Shown: piece after piece, positions 58,661 through 64,000 of the stretch
How positions within the stretch are numbered: the stretch's first letter is position 1
How the letters are laid out: every line of letters starts with the position of its first letter
Assembly: GCA_036429605.1 (NCBI GenBank)
Contig: JAVFKD010000004.1
Coordinates: 372,001 to 436,000, forward strand
Direction of reading: 5' to 3'
Length of the DNA: 64,000 nucleotides
Origin: Cladobotryum mycophilum
Taxonomy: Eukaryota; Ascomycota; Sordariomycetes; Hypocreales; Hypocreaceae
Position numbers and translations under genes: made by a program
The notes under the pieces: model-generated
Told to the model about the DNA's origin: nothing
What the model saw: only the letters and a program-made list of their open reading frames with translations
Database searches by the model: none

Positions 58661-59196
58661 TGTCGAGAACGAATCGTGAACGGGAGTGATTGAGTTGGGT
58701 TATGACTGTAAAGGAAATGAAGGAGGGTCGATGCTTGGGAAGACTGCGTTGATTGCATGATTTGTGAGGTTGCGAGGCCGTGAGGATATGAAGTTGTGGC
58801 GATGCTGTGAAGTGAAGCTGGTGAATCGCCAGTGGAGTTGGTGACGTGCGCGATTGTTGGTGTTTACTGCGCGCACCTGCCGTCCAAGACTTCAATACTG
58901 TGTACTTGTACGTGCAAAATTTTCACCACCCTTACGATTACTGATGAGCCGGAAATTGGAGTGATTTAAATTTTTTCTACAACATGCAGTCAATTTCTCA
59001 GAATATGTAAAAGATGAGGTTCAAGAGATGCAAGTATTGATTCGTATTAGCTAACCTCAGTGGTCCGCAGGGTTTGAGTGAACGGCGCAGTCTTTCTCCT
59101 CATCAGGATTCCATCCTTCTTCCTCCAAGCACAACCTCAGTCTACGCAAATAAAGCTCGCTATCCTCTTCTTCTCTTATACTTTCTACATCAAACC
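58661..59196. other. Divergent promoter region
   Basis: 536 bp between the divergent zinc-finger gene and the 59197 gene. No further feature was recognised. Confidence 0.4.
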
Positions 59197-61004
59197 ATGT
59201 TCGCGGTATTCGTCGACATCCTCAATAATATTGCTCTCGGACCGCAGAATCGAAAAGTGAAGCGATATCTCGATGAAGCCATGTATGGTGGGTGAATACT
59301 GGAGAGCTTCAGGCGATTGCATGCCGCATCTGACGTGGAATAGAGTCAGTTTCTGATGACCCCGGGAAAGTGCTTTTATCCCAACTGAGAGGATTCAAAG
59401 AGCGAGAGCTTCTACGGACGACGTTTGACAAGTACTGCATCGAGGACGCATCTCAGCACATATGTAAATGTTAGCTGGACCTTCCCATATGAACGAATAA
59501 GGGCTCATAACATCTTAGATTGGAATGAGGGAAGCTTCGGAAAACATGTTAGAAGCACATTTTCCGAATCCGCAATCTCAGACCCCGCCATTCGGCTTCT
59601 CTGGAGGAGCTTCCATTTCTATGCCTACCATCCATTTCCTCATCAACTCCAGGACGCAAAGATCAATTACGACGCCTTCCAGCGCGCAGCCTTGCTCACA
59701 ATCTTCCAATGCGACGACCTCCTCGGCACCCGCGAATTTGAATGGTACTGGCGCAAGGATGAAGCATTCTTTCGTAGAGCCAGCTGTGAGCGAATCTTCA
59801 GAAGCATCGGGGTCCCAGAGACTGCGACTCAGCTATCAAGCCGGCAGAGCGACATGACTTCTATTGTAAGCGATGCTATGGATGTTTTGGTCATGACTGC
59901 GCCTCAATTCATGCACGTAGGTCCGTGACCAGAACGGCTTGAGACGGTGGCGCAAACGTTGTTTGCTGGGGGTCCTGGCGTAGCACAAAGAGAAGTGAAG
60001 CGGGAACATGTGTCGACCTTGATTGGTTTGCTGCTTCGAATGAGACTGAAGAAGGATAAATGGGCGTGGCTTTACCATCATGGCGATTTTGCAGAAGCCA
60101 ATCCGGCAGCAGAAGAATTGGCCGAGGCCTTGACTGGCAGCCTCTTTGGGAATGAGAGCGACCAGACCATGGCGCCTAAACAGCTTTCCGAAGCAATAAG
60201 CCTCATAGTACGCTGTCCTTGACCCAAGAACTTCACGAGACAACTCTGACTAATCTTTCACAGCCCAACCTTCAATTACGATTCTATCAGTTATGGGCCG
60301 TCTTGTTTCAACCCTCGGCAGCCACCGGTGACATATCCCAAGCGCCCGAAGCTGCGCCAACTCATGTTAATGGAGCCATTTCACTTTTCGCACCTCAAAT
60401 CAAGACTGAAAATCGCTATGACAAAAGGTCCATCCAGCGGGATGCGCGAATCGTGCTGGAAAAGAAACAAGTTTTGCCAGATTCATCAAATATAGCAATG
60501 GTTGGTTTGGTGCAATCCCTTTCTCACCATTCATCTGCATACATCGTGCTGTTGACTGGTGTTGCTGCCGCGACCGCTCAAAAAGCAGTTGTAGGCGCCT
60601 ACTTCCCTGGCCTCTGTACCGACGAAGACAATGAGAAATACAAAACTGGTGCTAATAATCGTCATATGCTTTTTCAACTGCATCCCAGATTTCGCTTTCT
60701 ACCATGTGCGGGATCTAATGTGCCAGTGTCGGACCTGGTCAAGACGGAAGGCATACAAGTATTTCTCAACAAGATTGCCATCGATGAAGGCTCCGCGCCA
60801 TGCAACAAACCTTACTGGATCAGACATTCAAATGGTCAAGGTGCTGGGCTAAGAATTGATCCTGAAACGAAAACAGCGACTCTTGTGAGTGGTGACCAAC
60901 GATGGTATGGAGAGTTGAACCTAGACGGAAACAATGTATTCGCGAAGAACTACTGGAAGGTCGTAGTCCAGAATGCTCAGATGGATATCTTTACCGTGAC
61001 ATGA
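59197..61004 (+). CDS. Orphan fungal protein with internal TGA, function unknown
   Basis: Model: ATG 59197; introns 59288-59343, 59464-59518 and 60208-60263; 547 codons, in phase. The N-terminal half is helical (KVKRYLDEAMY, LRGFKERELLRTTFDKYC, FEWYWRKDEAFFRRA). The C-terminal half has AYIVLLTGVAA, MLFQLHPRFRFLP, KPYWIRHSNGQGAGLRIDPETKTATL and VVVQNAQMDIFTV, which faintly recalls TLDc-like fungal domains; I do not assign it. A TGA at 59926-59928 interrupts the frame between FMHVGP and PERLETVAQ. Reading resumes in the same frame, so a CGA-to-TGA nonsense change is the simplest explanation. A 78-nt in-frame intron 59866-59943 (GTAAGC donor, weak GAG acceptor) would remove the TGA and leave an intact but shorter protein. 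Which is right is unresolved. Confidence 0.55.
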
Positions 61005-62355
61005 CATGACTGGAATGGTTTCTCAGATCAAAGTTGGACCCACTGCTTGATACTCTACAAGAGATGGAGTTTGGATTTTACACTGGTAGGTTTGTCTCTA
61101 ATCCTTGTGGGGTGTACATGAAAGAAGCCCCTCCCCATCGCCTTGCGCTGTAGGAAATCTATGAGTGGCTCGCCCTATTTTAGAACTATTTCTTCGCAAA
61201 ATCTAATTCTCTATCTAAGAACCTAAAAAATTACTCCAGTGTCTATTTATAAACGAACCGACTCACTGACCGGGACAGCGTTCATTCGTCCTCCTCCTTT
61301 GTAAGCTCTTTATGGTGTGGCCTGCTTCTGTTTGCTCTTACCATGGCAATGCTTCCACCTGGTCAAGCGCTGGGCATATAACTGAAGGTCGACAGTTTCA
61401 TATGCATCTCAACCTTCGATACCCGCTGCTTGCAGGACATCATCACTTCCTCGTCTCCTGCCGACTATGAGCATGCTATCGACTCTACTAATTCACTATT
61501 GGCCGTGGACATGTTCTTAGACGAGCAGGTAGGCGTTTTTTTGTTTGGCCACACCGAGAACATCCTCTTGTCCGATATCAAGTCCGAATTCAATTCAATT
61601 ACTCAAGGTAGAGAGTATGCTATTGTGATATAAGGAGGAGACTTGGACTTGAAACTCCTTCAACATCTCCATATTGGCAGCGAGGCAAGCTACATCATCG
61701 ACACTGTCAAAGCTATACAGTATCCCCTTCAGCTGCATTATCGATATAGCTTAGAAGTGCTTTGCAATCATTGCATATCCCCTTTGATAATTTGCATGTC
61801 GCCGTCAATGACGCTTATTTCACCGAGAGGACTTCTCATGACTATAGTCAAGGATGTTGAACGGGAAGACGAAGACCTAGACAATCCTCTTTTCCTCAGG
61901 CTTATGGGAATTGCTCGAGCTCCGATTCCACAGAAGGCGGTTGAAGCTATTGATGACAGTACAGCAACAAGCGAAGTAAAACCACCTAGACGTGGAATAC
62001 ACGCAAAGCGTAGGGAGCGAGCGGAACAAAAGAGGCTATTATGGGAGAAGAAAGCACTACGGGCTAAAGTTGAACAAGAGACTTGATGAGAAATCACGTA
62101 CTTGTGGAATGCGACCAGAAGGTTTGAGTCCGGTACGCCTATATGAGCAAGATCATGGTATAACTCGAATCGTACTGGCCGAAGAGATGAGAGGTCGCTG
62201 GTCCATGACGTCAATTGATAGGCAAGATGAGGCGGCCAACAAATCTCGACATCAACCCTCGTCATGCAAACACTGATCGCCACTACACAAAGCTATGTCA
62301 TCTTGACGACAGAAACGGCACGTACGGGCATCTTATAAAATGAGATTGTCAAAAG
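61005..62355. other. Intergenic, with a doubtful open segment
   Basis: Two open stretches in the same plus frame, 61430-61633 and 61643-62086, are separated only by a TAA at 61631-61633. The second ends in a basic, charged tail (RGIHAKRRERAEQKRLL). I recognise no family and no credible intron, so this is either a decayed gene or chance. Nothing else seen. Confidence 0.25.
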
Positions 62356-63983
62356 ATGGTCGTCTACTCCAATACCTCTCAACCCCGTAATACAAGAACA
62401 ACGAGGAATCGACGAGAATATACCAAATACGCAGCAAAAATGGCAATGTCCAAAGCAGCTTACCAGATTGAAAAGGCCATGGGTCACGACGATAATGCCA
62501 TTACGGAACAAGATGTCTCCAACTTTGAGCGGGCTGGCGGCGACCGAAGCGACACGATGAAGGCGTTGGTCTGGAGAGGGAAGAACAAGGTCGAAATGGG
62601 TAATCCCATCTCCATCGCTTGTTTGATCAATTCGTAAAATCTGAGACTAACACCCTCTCTCTCCAAGCTGATGTTGCCAAGCCCAAGATTCTCGAGGAGC
62701 ACGACGTTATCATGAAAGTCACCGGCGCCACCGTCTGCGGTTCAGATCTCCATCTCCTCCACGGCACCGTCGCCCAGCTCTCAAGCGGCGACATTCTCGG
62801 CCACGAGTTTTGCGGTATCGTTGAGCAAGTCGGCCCCGCCGTGTCCAAGGTCACCGTTGGCAAGCGATACGTCGCGTCATTCCAGATTGCCTGCGGGAAC
62901 TGCTTCTTTTGCAAGCAGAAGCTCTCGTCGCAGTGCGAGAAGACGAATTCCAACACGACGGCAAAGGGCCTGTATGGAGGCAGGACGGCGGGTATCTTTG
63001 GATACTCTCACTTGGTTGGTGGTTTTGCCGGCGGCCAGGCCGAGTACGTTAGAGTGCCGCTTGGCGATGTGAATCTCCTTGAGATTCCTGACGATGTACC
63101 TGATGAAAAGGGTGAGTATCTGCTTGATCTATAATGCTTGGTTACCTAACGCATTTTAAGCTCTCTACCTCTCCGACACTCTGTGCACGTCTTACAACGC
63201 GGTCAAGGACACAGCCGTCTATCCCGGAGATGAAGTAGCCATTTTTGGAGCCGGATCCATTGGTCAGATGGCCGCCTTCTTCGCCCTCCGCGAAGGCGCC
63301 TCCAAGATCATCTTCATCGACGTAGAGCCCCGCTTGTCCTTTGTGAAGGAGCGCTTCCCTCCCGAGCACGGCGACAAGCTCATCCTGATTGACTACAAGA
63401 AGCTCACCAGCGGTCTCACAAACAAAGAGACCGTCGTCAAGGTCCTCAAGGATGCCTGCGGAGGACGCGGACCCGACGTGGCGATTGAGTGCGCGGCGGG
63501 GGAGTACGCCAAGGGATGGCTGCACTGGCTGGAGCTGACGATTGGCGCGGAGACGGACACGAGCGAGATTCTCAATGAGATGATTGAGGGCGTTCGTAAT
63601 TATGGCCGTTGCGGCGTCACTGGAGTTTATGTCGCATACGTGCGTATACCACTACCCCCTTTTCTTCCTGTCCGTTCACGTAACTAATCAGTTGTACTTA
63701 GACAAACCACTTCAACATTGGCTCCCTCATGCAGCGCGGCATCCGCCTGATTGGCAACGGGCAAGCCCCAGTGCACAAGTACTGGCACGAGCTGCTCGCC
63801 ATGATCCAGCAGGGTGAGCTGGACCCTCTGCAGATGGTATCCCACCGGGTGCGGCTCGAGGACCTCGACAAGGTGTACCACAAGTTTGATCAAAAGGAGG
63901 ACGGCATGCAAAAGGTCTTTGTCGAGACCAAGTTTTCCTCCCCGAGAGCGGAGGGATCGCCGCCGTTGACGACATATGAGTGA
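62356..63983 (+). CDS. Zinc-dependent alcohol dehydrogenase, formaldehyde-dehydrogenase-like
   Basis: Introns 62600-62667, 63112-63160 and 63640-63701 give 483 codons including stop. It is a medium-chain dehydrogenase: catalytic zinc residues in VCGSDLHLLHG and GHEFCGIVE, structural zinc loop with four cysteines in CGNCFFCKQKLSSQC, and NAD(P) motif GAGSIGQMAA. ALYLSDTLCTSYNAV is the usual hinge. The pattern with an extended loop before the structural Cys is typical of the glutathione-independent formaldehyde dehydrogenase-like subgroup common in fungi; the actual substrate may be another alcohol or aldehyde. The N-terminal ~65 residues (from MVVYSNTSQPRN) precede the catalytic domain and are charged; MAMSKAAYQIEK, 28 residues in, or MKALVWRGKNKVEM are alternative starts. 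Stop at 63981-63983. Confidence 0.9.
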
Positions 63984-64000
63984 GGGATGGGATGAAATTG

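Overview
The window reads as genomic DNA of a filamentous ascomycete, probably a Sordariomycete and perhaps Hypocreales. Genes carry several short introns (about 46-90 nt) with GTRNGT-type donors, CTAAC-like branch points and YAG acceptors. Gene families include a highly reducing polyketide synthase, HET domains, NB-ARC/TPR NLR-like proteins and a class I P450. The genus is not provable from the sequence; all calls rest on reading the sequence by eye, without database searches.

Layout. 0-3 kb: 3' part of a fumarylacetoacetate-hydrolase-family gene with a frameshift, then a PLP aminotransferase of the ACC-synthase-like type. 3.4-7.1 kb (minus): a fungal NLR with membrane segment, alpha/beta-hydrolase, NB-ARC and TPR. 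7.8-8.1 kb: an AT-rich hairpin element resembling a MITE. 8.6-12.1 kb: a calcineurin-like phosphoesterase and a WD40-like protein. 12.1-17.4 kb: a 5.3 kb gene-free stretch rich in microsatellites and pyrimidine tracts. 17.4-24.3 kb: a homoserine-acetyltransferase-like hydrolase, a GNAT acetyltransferase and a 1421-residue orphan protein. 25.5-26.9 kb: a HET gene with an in-frame TAG. 27.5-40.1 kb: a compact biosynthetic cluster of an HR-PKS (2537 aa, five introns), a BAHD-type acyltransferase and a P450. 41.8-49.7 kb: an NLR with a purine-nucleoside-phosphorylase domain, then a HET/coiled-coil/ankyrin protein with a frameshift. 50.8-53.3 kb: a secreted protein made of 17 tandem 44-residue six-cysteine units. 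53.3-58.2 kb: gene-poor. 58.2-64 kb: a five-finger C2H2 protein, an orphan gene with an internal TGA, and a zinc alcohol dehydrogenase.

How the parts fit. The PKS, acyltransferase and P450 form a self-contained pathway unit: the PKS builds a methylated reduced polyketide, the P450 oxidises it, and the acyltransferase may esterify or release it, since the PKS has no thioesterase. A degenerate direct repeat of about 200 bp lies outside each end of this unit. Around it sit four genes of the fungal self/non-self recognition and cell-death class (two NLRs, two HET proteins), three of them disrupted. Three genes in the window have a one-base frameshift, each explained by one base missing from a run of five G (or C) or T, so assembly error must be excluded before calling decay.
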